This document shows positions 1 through 6,011 of a stretch of DNA of 12,694 nt, one piece after another. Numbering within the stretch: the first letter of the stretch is position 1; each line of letters starts with the position of its first letter. The stretch is from the NCBI GenBank assembly GCA_046294915.1, contig JBKBOE010000073.1, positions 1 to 12,694 on the forward strand, given 5' to 3'. A program made the translations under genes and the position numbers. The notes below the pieces were generated by a model. That model saw only the letters and a program-made list of their open reading frames with translations, did no database searches and was not told where the DNA came from. Source of the stretch: UBA2336 sp046294915 (lineage in GTDB: Bacteria; Bacteroidota; Bacteroidia; Cytophagales; Cyclobacteriaceae).

Positions 1-141
1 TCCCAGCACGGCAAACAGCAACATGAAAGCCACGCCCACCAAAATCATTTCAACCAGCGTAACTGCATCAGGAGAAAGGAAAGAGGACAGCCACTCGTGA
101 ATGGCGCGGGTCAGGTAGGAAAAATCGTACAGCGCTTTCAT
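1..141 (-). CDS. nuoH: NADH-quinone oxidoreductase subunit H, N-terminal fragment (cut by window edge)
   Basis: Only the first 47 residues are visible. They begin MKALYDFSYLTRAIHEWL and lead into a hydrophobic stretch, LVGVAFMLLFAVLG at about residues 34-47, consistent with the first membrane helix of NuoH. NuoH is the membrane subunit that meets NuoB/NuoD and forms the entrance to the quinone chamber of complex I. The ATG (139-141) overlaps the nuoD stop as ATGA, so the two genes are probably translationally coupled. The assignment rests on operon position plus the short hydrophobic N-terminus; the diagnostic ERK-containing loop lies outside the window. The notable point is position: NuoH follows NuoD directly, with no nuoE, nuoF or nuoG between. 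Another small membrane protein cannot be fully excluded. Confidence 0.7.
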   Translation of the reverse strand, partial: MKALYDFSYLTRAIHEWLSSFLSPDAVTLVEMILVGVAFMLLFAVLG

Positions 142-1256
142 CGGTCAATATCGGGTATTACTAAATCAAGGGTTGACATGATGGCCACCAGGTCGGCAAT
201 CTTGCAGCCGCGTGCCATGTGGTCGAGTGCCGAAAGGTTGCTGAAGCCGGGCGAGCGGAATTTCAGCCGGTATGGGCTTTTCTGTCCTTCGCTGATGATG
301 TACACACCAAACTCTCCTCGGGCTGTTTCCACTTTCTGGTACCATTCGCCCTTGGGCAGTTTAATGACGGCTTTGGTGGGAGCTTTGAAAGGCCCTTCCG
401 GGATGTTATCAATCAGTTGCTCAATAATGGCGAGCGATTCCCACATTTCGGCAATACGGCATTGATAGCGTGCAAAGCAGTCGCCTTCGGTACGGATAAT
501 TTCGTTGAATTGAACTTTATTGTAAGCGCTGTAGGGATGGTGTTTCCGTACATCACAGGAAAAGCCGGAAGCTCTTCCTGAGGGGCCCGTAACTCCGAAG
601 GAGATTGCATCTTCTTTTGAAAGTTTGCCGATGCCGATGGTGCGCTCCCTGAAGATGATGTTGTTGGAAAGCAAGTCATCGTATTCCGGAAGTTTTTTCT
701 TAAAGTGGGTTACGAAATCTTTGGTGCGCTTCTGAAAGTTAGGATGGATGTCAAACATCAGTCCGCCCGGTACATTGTAATTCATGGTTAAGCGGGCTCC
801 GCAGGTTTCCTCAAAAATATCGGTAATCAATTCGCGGTCGCGGAAGCCGTATAGGAAGGTGGTTATGGCGCCCAGGTCCATGCCCATTACGCCCCACCAC
901 AACTGGTGTGAAGAAAGCCGTGTCAGTTCTCCGATAATGGTGCGGATTACTTTTACCCGTTCGGGTACTTCTATCTGCAGCCCCATTTCAACAGCCAGGC
1001 ATACGGCCTCGTTGTTGATGTGGCAGGAGAGATAATCCATCCGGTCGGTAAGGTGTACGATTTGCTGGTAGCTGTCGTGCTCACACATTTTTTCGATGGA
1101 GCGGTGAATGTACCCGATGTGGGGTTCTACTTTTCGGATGATCTCACCATCGAGCGAAAGCACCAGGCGCAACACGCCATGTGTGGACGGATGCTGCGGC
1201 CCCATATTAATGAAGTACTCCTGCGACTCAAGCTCTTTGGTGATTACTTCGTCCAT
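138..1256 (-). CDS. nuoD: NADH-quinone oxidoreductase subunit D (49 kDa subunit)
   Basis: This 372-residue protein is the 49-kDa-type subunit of the complex I connecting module. With NuoB it forms the quinone-reduction site near cluster N2, on the cytoplasmic side of the membrane. Visible family marks are GPQHPSTHGVLR at residues 19-30, which carries the conserved His pair of the quinone pocket, the long conserved middle including SSHQLWWGVMGMDLGA, GPSGRASG, and the C-terminal STLDLVIPDIDR. The protein is complete and separate from NuoC, unlike the NuoCD fusion of Escherichia coli. Its ATG shares one base with the nuoC stop (TGATG), and its stop overlaps the next gene by 4 bases. Identification is secure. 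The substrate partner of this complex is less clear, because the NADH-module genes do not follow. Confidence 0.97.
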   Translation of the reverse strand: MDEVITKELESQEYFINMGPQHPSTHGVLRLVLSLDGEIIRKVEPHIGYIHRSIEKMCEHDSYQQIVHLTDRMDYLSCHINNEAVCLAVEMGLQIEVPERVKVIRTIIGELTRLSSHQLWWGVMGMDLGAITTFLYGFRDRELITDIFEETCGARLTMNYNVPGGLMFDIHPNFQKRTKDFVTHFKKKLPEYDDLLSNNIIFRERTIGIGKLSKEDAISFGVTGPSGRASGFSCDVRKHHPYSAYNKVQFNEIIRTEGDCFARYQCRIAEMWESLAIIEQLIDNIPEGPFKAPTKAVIKLPKGEWYQKVETARGEFGVYIISEGQKSPYRLKFRSPGFSNLSALDHMARGCKIADLVAIMSTLDLVIPDIDR

Positions 1257-1714
1257 CAGTAGGCAATCATATTTATTTGATCAACATAATCTTTGCGCAG
1301 CGGATATCCCACCCAGTCATCGGTAAGCAGCAGGCGTCTTAAATCGGGATGATCATTAAAAACAATTCCGAATAAGTCGTAAACTTCACGCTCATGAAAT
1401 TCGGCTGTACGCCAGATGTTGCACACGGTATCGGTTTGTGGGTTTTCACGGGTGTTGATTTTTGATTTAATAACCACCATGTGGTTGAGTGTGGTGGACT
1501 TTAAATGGTAAACCACTTCCATGTGCTGGGGCCAGTCAACTCCGGTAAGGCAAAACAGGTAATCGAATGAAGTTTGTGGGTTGGATTGAAGTTCGGAGAG
1601 GAGGTGATGTGCTTTTTCGGAAGGAACAATGGCTTGTATATACTGGGAGCCCTGGCTGACTTCAGCCTCGGGTACCCGTTGCAGGATAAATTCTTTCAAT
1701 GCTTCGTTATCCAT
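1256..1714 (-). CDS. nuoC: NADH-quinone oxidoreductase subunit C (30 kDa subunit)
   Basis: This is a 152-residue 30-kDa-type subunit of the peripheral arm, which packs against NuoD and NuoB. The signature lies in the C-terminal third: HEREVYDLFGIVF at about residues 107-119, then DHPDLRRLLL, DDWVGYPLRKDY at about residues 132-143. The reading frame extends to a TTG at 1726, but I prefer the ATG at 1714. It gives a normal NuoC N-terminus (MDNEALKEFI) and sits 4 bases after the nuoB stop rather than overlapping it by 8. The stop overlaps the nuoD ATG by one base. Length is normal for an unfused NuoC that lacks the C-terminal extension found in some bacteria. Confidence 0.95.
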   Translation of the reverse strand: MDNEALKEFILQRVPEAEVSQGSQYIQAIVPSEKAHHLLSELQSNPQTSFDYLFCLTGVDWPQHMEVVYHLKSTTLNHMVVIKSKINTRENPQTDTVCNIWRTAEFHEREVYDLFGIVFNDHPDLRRLLLTDDWVGYPLRKDYVDQINMIAY

Positions 1715-1718
1715 AAGT

Positions 1719-2288
1719 CTAAACAAATTCTTTCATCGGGTCGCGCGGATCACTCAGCGATTCTCCGCGGATTTTTTTCTGAAGTTGCAGAATTCCGTAT
1801 AACAATGCTTCCGGTCGGGGAGGGCATCCGGGTACATATACATCTACCGGAATGATATGATCTGCGCCTTTCACAACCGAATAGGTGTTATAATAAAAAG
1901 GCCCCCCTGAGGTTGCACAGGCACCCATGGCGATAACATATTTCGGGTCGGCCATCTGATCGTACAAACGCTTTAGTACAGGTGCCATTTTATTTACAAT
2001 AGTTCCGGCAATAACAATCAGGTCGGCCTGACGCGGGGTGGCGCGTGCCACTTCAGTTCCAAATCGCGACCAGTCATGGCGACTAGCCCCGGTGGCCATC
2101 ATTTCAATAGCGCAGCAACTGGTTCCAAAAACCAGGGGCCACAAGGAGTTGGCGCGCGCCCAGTTTACTACGTTGTCCACCGAGGTAATCACAATGTTGC
2201 TTCCCGGTCCGCGAACTACCTGGCCCGGAAAATCTTTCAGCAGTTCCTCATGCTGCTGTGGCGATATGGTGTTTTGATTTACTCCCAT
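1719..2288 (-). CDS. nuoB: NADH-quinone oxidoreductase subunit B (PSST subunit, N2 cluster)
   Basis: This 189-residue subunit binds the terminal [4Fe-4S] cluster N2, which passes electrons to quinone. The four ligands are all present: the tandem cysteines C58 and C59 in FGTSCCAIEMMATGASRHD, C124 in MGACATSGGPF, and C155 in YVPGCPPRPEA. N2 is therefore predicted to be functional. The N-terminal 30 residues are variable, as usual in the family. The ATG overlaps the end of nuoA by 10 bases, which supports this start and translational coupling. Membrane-bound hydrogenases also carry NuoB-like subunits, but the neighbours nuoA, nuoC and nuoD point to complex I. Confidence 0.97.
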   Translation of the reverse strand: MGVNQNTISPQQHEELLKDFPGQVVRGPGSNIVITSVDNVVNWARANSLWPLVFGTSCCAIEMMATGASRHDWSRFGTEVARATPRQADLIVIAGTIVNKMAPVLKRLYDQMADPKYVIAMGACATSGGPFYYNTYSVVKGADHIIPVDVYVPGCPPRPEALLYGILQLQKKIRGESLSDPRDPMKEFV

Positions 2289-2629
2289 GTTAACGCTTTC
2301 TTTTTCCAGGCATACAGTAATCCCAGTCCGAGTACCAGAAAGAAAATGACAATTTCAATAAAGGCGGCAAGGCCTACGTGCTTCATGGCCACCGCCCATG
2401 GAAAGATGAAAACCGTTTCCACATCGAAAATCAGGAAGACAATGGCAAACAGGTAATACCCCACACGAAATTGAATCCATGACGTACCCCGGGTAGGCAC
2501 ACCGCATTCGTACGGTTCATCTTTTTGCAGGTTTTTTGATTTTGGTGCCAGCAGGTTTGAAACGAGCATGCCTGCGCCAACCATAACCATGGCGCATATA
2601 AAAAAGATGACCAGCGCTTCACTTCCCAT
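2279..2629 (-). CDS. nuoA: NADH-quinone oxidoreductase subunit A
   Basis: This 116-residue membrane subunit helps form the quinone channel at the junction of the two arms of complex I. Three hydrophobic helices are visible, at about residues 5-26, 58-80 and 87-108. The family motifs are present: YECG at residues 40-43 in the loop after helix 1, and FDVETVFIFPWA at residues 68-79, which carries the conserved acidic residues D69 and E71. The protein ends in a short Lys-rich tail. The start lies only 2 bases after the korB stop, so nuoA appears to be read on the same message as korAB. This links the oxidoreductase and complex I directly. Its stop overlaps nuoB by 10 bases. Confidence 0.96.
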   Translation of the reverse strand: MGSEALVIFFICAMVMVGAGMLVSNLLAPKSKNLQKDEPYECGVPTRGTSWIQFRVGYYLFAIVFLIFDVETVFIFPWAVAMKHVGLAAFIEIVIFFLVLGLGLLYAWKKKALTWE

Positions 2630-2631
2630 GG

Positions 2632-3666
2632 TTACTTGATTTCCCAGGTCTCTCCGCTCTTCAGCAAATCATCAACCGAGTGATATTTGGCGTTGCGGGT
2701 TATTTTTTCGCGCTCTTCAGCAATGGCTTCATCGTAAGTTTTTGCGCGCACCTCGCGGATGACCCCAAGCGCCATAGGGAAATGCGGTGGAGCCATACGG
2801 GCAAGCATTAAGTGCAGGGTAGGGTCTTCAGCATGGGCATCGTGTACCAGAATATCTTTTTCGGTGATACCGTTTTCACCTACCGTTACCACTTCCAGCT
2901 TCAGCCCGTTCAGGCGAATGCCTTTTTTGTTTTCTTTTCCGAACAACAGGGGTTGTCCGTGCTTCACATGCAATTGAAAATCATCGCGGTTTTCCCGTGC
3001 AGTTACGGCCGCATGGGCATCATCGTTGAAGATGACACAGTTTTGTAAAACCTCTACCAACGAGGTTCCGACATGGCGGGCCGCATGAACAAAAATCTCA
3101 GCCATCAGTTTCGGGTTGGTGTCAATGGTGCGGGCATAGAAGGTACCCTGCGCTCCGATGACAAGTTCACCGGCCTGGAACGGCCTCTCAATAGAACCAT
3201 AAGGAGTTGACTTCGTGACAAGACCTGTAGGCGAAGTGGGGGAGTATTGTCCTTTGGTTAGTCCGTAGATCTCATTATTAAAAAGAATAATGTTGATGTC
3301 AATATTCCTTCTGAGCGCATGGATAAAATGATTGCCTCCGATTGCCATGGCATCGCCATCTCCCTGTATTTCCCATACGCTTAATTTCGGATTGGCAAGT
3401 TTTACGCCTGTTGCCACGGCCGGGCCGCGACCGTGGATGGTATGAAATCCGTAGGTATTCATATAATATGGAAAGCGCGATGCGCAGCCGATACCCGATA
3501 TGAATACAAAATTCTCGCGTGGAATATTTAACTGGGGTAAGGCATTTGTCATGGCCGACAAAATGGAATAATCTCCACAGCCGGGGCACCAGCGCACTAA
3601 TTGGTCGCTCTCAAAGTCTTTCTTTGTGAGGGGTTTTTGTTGCGGTATATCTACGGTGTTTTCCAT
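2632..3666 (-). CDS. korB: 2-oxoacid:ferredoxin oxidoreductase, beta subunit
   Basis: This 344-residue beta subunit binds thiamine diphosphate and a [4Fe-4S] cluster. It works with the alpha-gamma fusion encoded just upstream to decarboxylate a 2-oxoacid, form the acyl-CoA and reduce ferredoxin. The motif WCPGCGDY (C27, C30), C61 in SGIGCASRFPYYM and C210 in VLQNCVIF fit the four cluster ligands of the family. The thiamine-diphosphate signature GDGDAMAIGGNH begins at residue 102 and continues to FNNEIYGLTKGQYSPTSP. The C-terminal 130 residues are the usual extension of two-subunit enzymes. The most likely substrate is 2-oxoglutarate, but pyruvate or branched-chain 2-oxoacids cannot be excluded from sequence alone. 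It lies 2 bases after korA and 2 bases before nuoA. Confidence 0.93.
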   Translation of the reverse strand: MENTVDIPQQKPLTKKDFESDQLVRWCPGCGDYSILSAMTNALPQLNIPRENFVFISGIGCASRFPYYMNTYGFHTIHGRGPAVATGVKLANPKLSVWEIQGDGDAMAIGGNHFIHALRRNIDINIILFNNEIYGLTKGQYSPTSPTGLVTKSTPYGSIERPFQAGELVIGAQGTFYARTIDTNPKLMAEIFVHAARHVGTSLVEVLQNCVIFNDDAHAAVTARENRDDFQLHVKHGQPLLFGKENKKGIRLNGLKLEVVTVGENGITEKDILVHDAHAEDPTLHLMLARMAPPHFPMALGVIREVRAKTYDEAIAEEREKITRNAKYHSVDDLLKSGETWEIK

Positions 3667-3668
3667 AA

Positions 3669-5528
3669 TCAGTCTTTAAGGTGATTGATAAACACTTCCT
3701 TCAGTTCGGTTACCAGGAAGGGTTGCCCCTGAATTTTATTGTATTGAAGGATGTTTAACCTGGGAAATTTGCTTCGTAACAGGGAAGCAAACTGGCCCAT
3801 GTTCAGTTCGCATACCAGAATCTTATCGTACTTTTCAAACACGGCCCGGGTGTTCTTTGGCAAAGGATTAATGTAGTTGAAGTGAACGAAATCAATTTTT
3901 TTATTAGCCCCTTGCAGTTCAGTCACTGCCGTGAGCAGTCCGCCATACGTTCCGCCCCAGCCAACCACCAGTAATTTTCCATCGCCCTTACCTGTTACTT
4001 CCAGTTCGGGAATGTAATTGGCTACCCGTTCGACTTTTTCGGCCCGTATACGAACCATTTTTTCGTGGTTCTGGGGGTCATACGAAACGTTGCCAGTAAG
4101 GTCTTGCTTTTCAAGCCCTCCGATACGGTGTTCAAGACCTGCAGTTCCCGGAACGGCCCATGTTCGTGCAAGCGTTTCCGGATTGCGTTCGTATGGATGA
4201 TATGCGCCATTCGTTTTTTTAGGTTCATTCGGTCGTATAGGTGGCATATCGGCCAGCTTTGGATATTTCCAGGGTTCCGAACCATTGGCCAGATAACCAT
4301 CTGTAAGCAGGATGACGGGTGTCATATGCTCGACCGATAGCTTTACTGCGCGGTACGCAAATTCAAAACAGTTGCTTGGTGTACTTGCGGCTAAAACAAT
4401 GGCAGGGCTTTCACTATTTCGGCCATACACGGCAATATTAATATCGGCTTGTTCGGTTTTTGTTGGCAAGCCGGTGGAAGGGCCACCCCGCTGCACATCA
4501 ACAACAACCAGTGGAACTTCCGCCATGATTGCAAGGCCGATGGCCTCACCTTTAAGCGCGATGCCGGGTCCTGAAGAAGTGGTTACACCAATCTGTCCGG
4601 CATAGCTGGCACCAATAGCCGAACATACAGCTGCAATTTCATCCTCGGCCTGCATGGTGGTAACACCAAGGTTCTTGTGCCGTGACAGTTCGTGAAGGAT
4701 ATCGGATGCAGGGGTGATAGGATATGATCCCAGAAAAAGTTGTTTTCCGATTTTTTCTGCAGCCGCCATTAATCCCCATGCGGTAGCGGTATTTCCTGAA
4801 ATATGGCGGTAAATTCCTTTTTCTATAGATGCGGCAGGAACCTTGTACCGTGCCGGCAAGGCTTCAATAGTTTCGGCATAATGATAACCGGCATTGAGCG
4901 CACGTTTGTTTCCTTCTGCAAGGGCCGGTGTTTTCTTGAATTTTGAATCGATGTATTTCTCGGTTTCTTTAAGCGGTTTGTCGAACAGCCAGTACATCAT
5001 ACCCAGTGCAAACATGTTTTTAGACCGCATGATGCTTTTGTTGTCCAACTGTAACCCTTCAAGGGCAGTCTTTGTGAGCGAAGAAATGGGTGCTTCAACT
5101 AAATTATAGTCGCTTAGTGTGCCGTCTTCCAGCGGATTGCTTTTGAACCCGGCCTTCTCGATGTTGCGATCCACGAAGGCATCCATGTCAATAATAATAT
5201 TGCCGCCTTTACGCGCAAAGGGCAGGTTTGATTTGAGTGCTGCAGGGTTCATGGCCACCAGTACATCAGCCTGGTCGCCCGGGGTGTAAATGTCAATCTT
5301 TCCAATCTGCACCTGGAAGCCCGAAACGCCCTCCACAGTTCCCTGCGGTGCCCGTATTTCGGCCGGAAAATCCGGAAAGGTGGCCAGGTCGTTACCCCAC
5401 AATGCAGAGGTAAAACTAAACTGCGACCCGGTAAGCTGCATACCGTCACCGGAGTCTCCGGCAAAGCGGATGACCACCTTCTCGAGTTCTTTGGTGGTTT
5501 TTGTACCATTCACCAGCGTATCATCCAT
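3669..5528 (-). CDS. korA: 2-oxoacid:ferredoxin oxidoreductase, alpha subunit (gamma-alpha fusion)
   Basis: This 619-residue protein fuses the gamma domain (about residues 15-215, with GDSGDGM at residues 24-30) to the alpha domain (about residues 240-610). The fusion is typical of two-subunit, Kor-type oxidoreductases. The alpha domain carries SYPITPASDI, with the YPITP motif at residues 269-273, then QAEDEIAAVCSAIGASYAG and TSSGPGIALKGEAIG, and the segment QRGGPSTGLPTKTEQADI. These segments shape the 2-oxoacid and CoA sites at the interface with the beta subunit. The gene is the first of the minus-strand operon; korB follows after 2 bases. There is no ferredoxin-like delta subunit in the operon, and the divergent ferredoxin at 5667 is the obvious partner. 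The substrate is not fixed by the sequence; 2-oxoglutarate is the first guess. The ATG at 5528 gives a normal N-terminus. Confidence 0.93.
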   Translation of the reverse strand: MDDTLVNGTKTTKELEKVVIRFAGDSGDGMQLTGSQFSFTSALWGNDLATFPDFPAEIRAPQGTVEGVSGFQVQIGKIDIYTPGDQADVLVAMNPAALKSNLPFARKGGNIIIDMDAFVDRNIEKAGFKSNPLEDGTLSDYNLVEAPISSLTKTALEGLQLDNKSIMRSKNMFALGMMYWLFDKPLKETEKYIDSKFKKTPALAEGNKRALNAGYHYAETIEALPARYKVPAASIEKGIYRHISGNTATAWGLMAAAEKIGKQLFLGSYPITPASDILHELSRHKNLGVTTMQAEDEIAAVCSAIGASYAGQIGVTTSSGPGIALKGEAIGLAIMAEVPLVVVDVQRGGPSTGLPTKTEQADINIAVYGRNSESPAIVLAASTPSNCFEFAYRAVKLSVEHMTPVILLTDGYLANGSEPWKYPKLADMPPIRPNEPKKTNGAYHPYERNPETLARTWAVPGTAGLEHRIGGLEKQDLTGNVSYDPQNHEKMVRIRAEKVERVANYIPELEVTGKGDGKLLVVGWGGTYGGLLTAVTELQGANKKIDFVHFNYINPLPKNTRAVFEKYDKILVCELNMGQFASLLRSKFPRLNILQYNKIQGQPFLVTELKEVFINHLKD

Positions 5529-5666
5529 AGCTGTATAATTTTAGGTCTGTTAAATTACATCACCCGATTCATATTAACTATGGGTACGTAATATTTGGGC
5601 GATCCTAATTTTATTCTCTAATTTTAACTATGATGGAAATCAAGTAAAAACCTAAAAAATATCACC
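5529..5666. promoter_or_regulatory. Divergent korA / ferredoxin intergenic region with direct repeats
   Basis: This AT-rich 138-base gap must hold the promoters of both the minus-strand korAB-nuo operon and the plus-strand ferredoxin. TTAACTATG occurs twice, at 5574-5582 and 5624-5632, exactly 50 bases apart. CTAATTTTA occurs twice, at 5605-5613 and 5618-5626, 13 bases apart. These could be operator sites or chance in AT-rich DNA. I found no convincing full TAnnTTTG element with a TTG at the right spacing on either strand, so no promoter is placed. The ferredoxin leader is A-rich and has no Shine-Dalgarno match, as is common in Bacteroidota. Confidence 0.45.
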
Positions 5667-5963
5667 ATGCCCTATATTATCTGCGAACCCTGCGTAAGTA
5701 CCTGCGATACCGCCTGTGTGGATGTTTGCCCGGTAGACTGCATTCATGGCCCTGTTAAGACGGACGGCAGCGGACAAGAAGTAAAGGAAGCCGGCTTCGA
5801 TAAAACCGGCAAACAGTTGTATATCAACCCCGAAGTGTGCATTGACTGTGATGCGTGTGTGCCGGCCTGCCCGGTTGATGCCATTTTTGAGGAAAGCCAG
5901 GTTCCGGAGCAATGGAAGAGTTATATTCAGAAGAATTACGAATTCTTTGGTGTACAACGCTAA
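5667..5963 (+). CDS. Seven-iron-type ([3Fe-4S][4Fe-4S]) ferredoxin
   Basis: This 98-residue cytoplasmic electron carrier resembles the Thermus/Azotobacter seven-iron ferredoxins, from the start MPYIICEPC to the tail VPEQWKSYIQKN. By alignment from memory with Azotobacter FdI, C6, C17 and C68 would hold the [3Fe-4S] cluster, and C21, C58, C61 and C64 the [4Fe-4S] cluster. C9, C13 and C25 are left over. C13 is unusual, because I recall a non-cysteine residue there in the Thermus protein. Compared with that protein there is an insertion of about 18 residues between the two cysteine groups (around residues 28-50). The gene is transcribed divergently from korA. It is therefore the likely acceptor of KorAB electrons and possibly the donor to complex I. 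A 2[4Fe-4S] form is the alternative. Confidence 0.9.
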   Translation: MPYIICEPCVSTCDTACVDVCPVDCIHGPVKTDGSGQEVKEAGFDKTGKQLYINPEVCIDCDACVPACPVDAIFEESQVPEQWKSYIQKNYEFFGVQR

Positions 5964-5973
5964 TTCCGAATAC

Positions 5974-6000
5974 GCAACCCGATGTTATAAGTCGGGTTGC
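5974..6000 (+). other. Perfect 9-bp hairpin between ferredoxin and nnr genes
   Basis: GCAACCCGA at 5974-5982 is perfectly complementary to TCGGGTTGC at 5992-6000, with a 9-base loop. It begins 10 bases after the ferredoxin stop and ends 11 bases before the preferred nnr start. No T-run follows on either strand, so it is not a standard intrinsic terminator. It could stabilise the ferredoxin message end, act as a weak or Rho-assisted terminator, or limit ribosome access to the nnr start. It also contains the TTG at 5997 that would otherwise extend the nnr frame, which argues against that start. Confidence 0.6.
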
Positions 6001-6011
6001 ATCCGAAGGCC

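Noticed and set aside
97..1326. Several plus-strand open frames opposite nuoD and nuoC
   Set aside because: They lie wholly opposite well-identified complex I genes, and their translations show no recognisable domain. They are antisense shadows.
2038..5538. Plus-strand and alternative-frame open frames across nuoB, nuoA, korB and korA
   Set aside because: They overlap genes with full family motifs, have unlike composition and no domain marks, and no leader or promoter was seen for them.
5652..5957. Minus-strand open frame opposite the ferredoxin gene
   Set aside because: It is entirely antisense to a gene whose cysteine pattern is diagnostic, and its translation shows no motif.
5997..6011. 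TTG start extending the nnr protein by five residues
   Set aside because: The TTG is inside a perfect hairpin stem, and the ATG at 6012 gives the usual start of the family.
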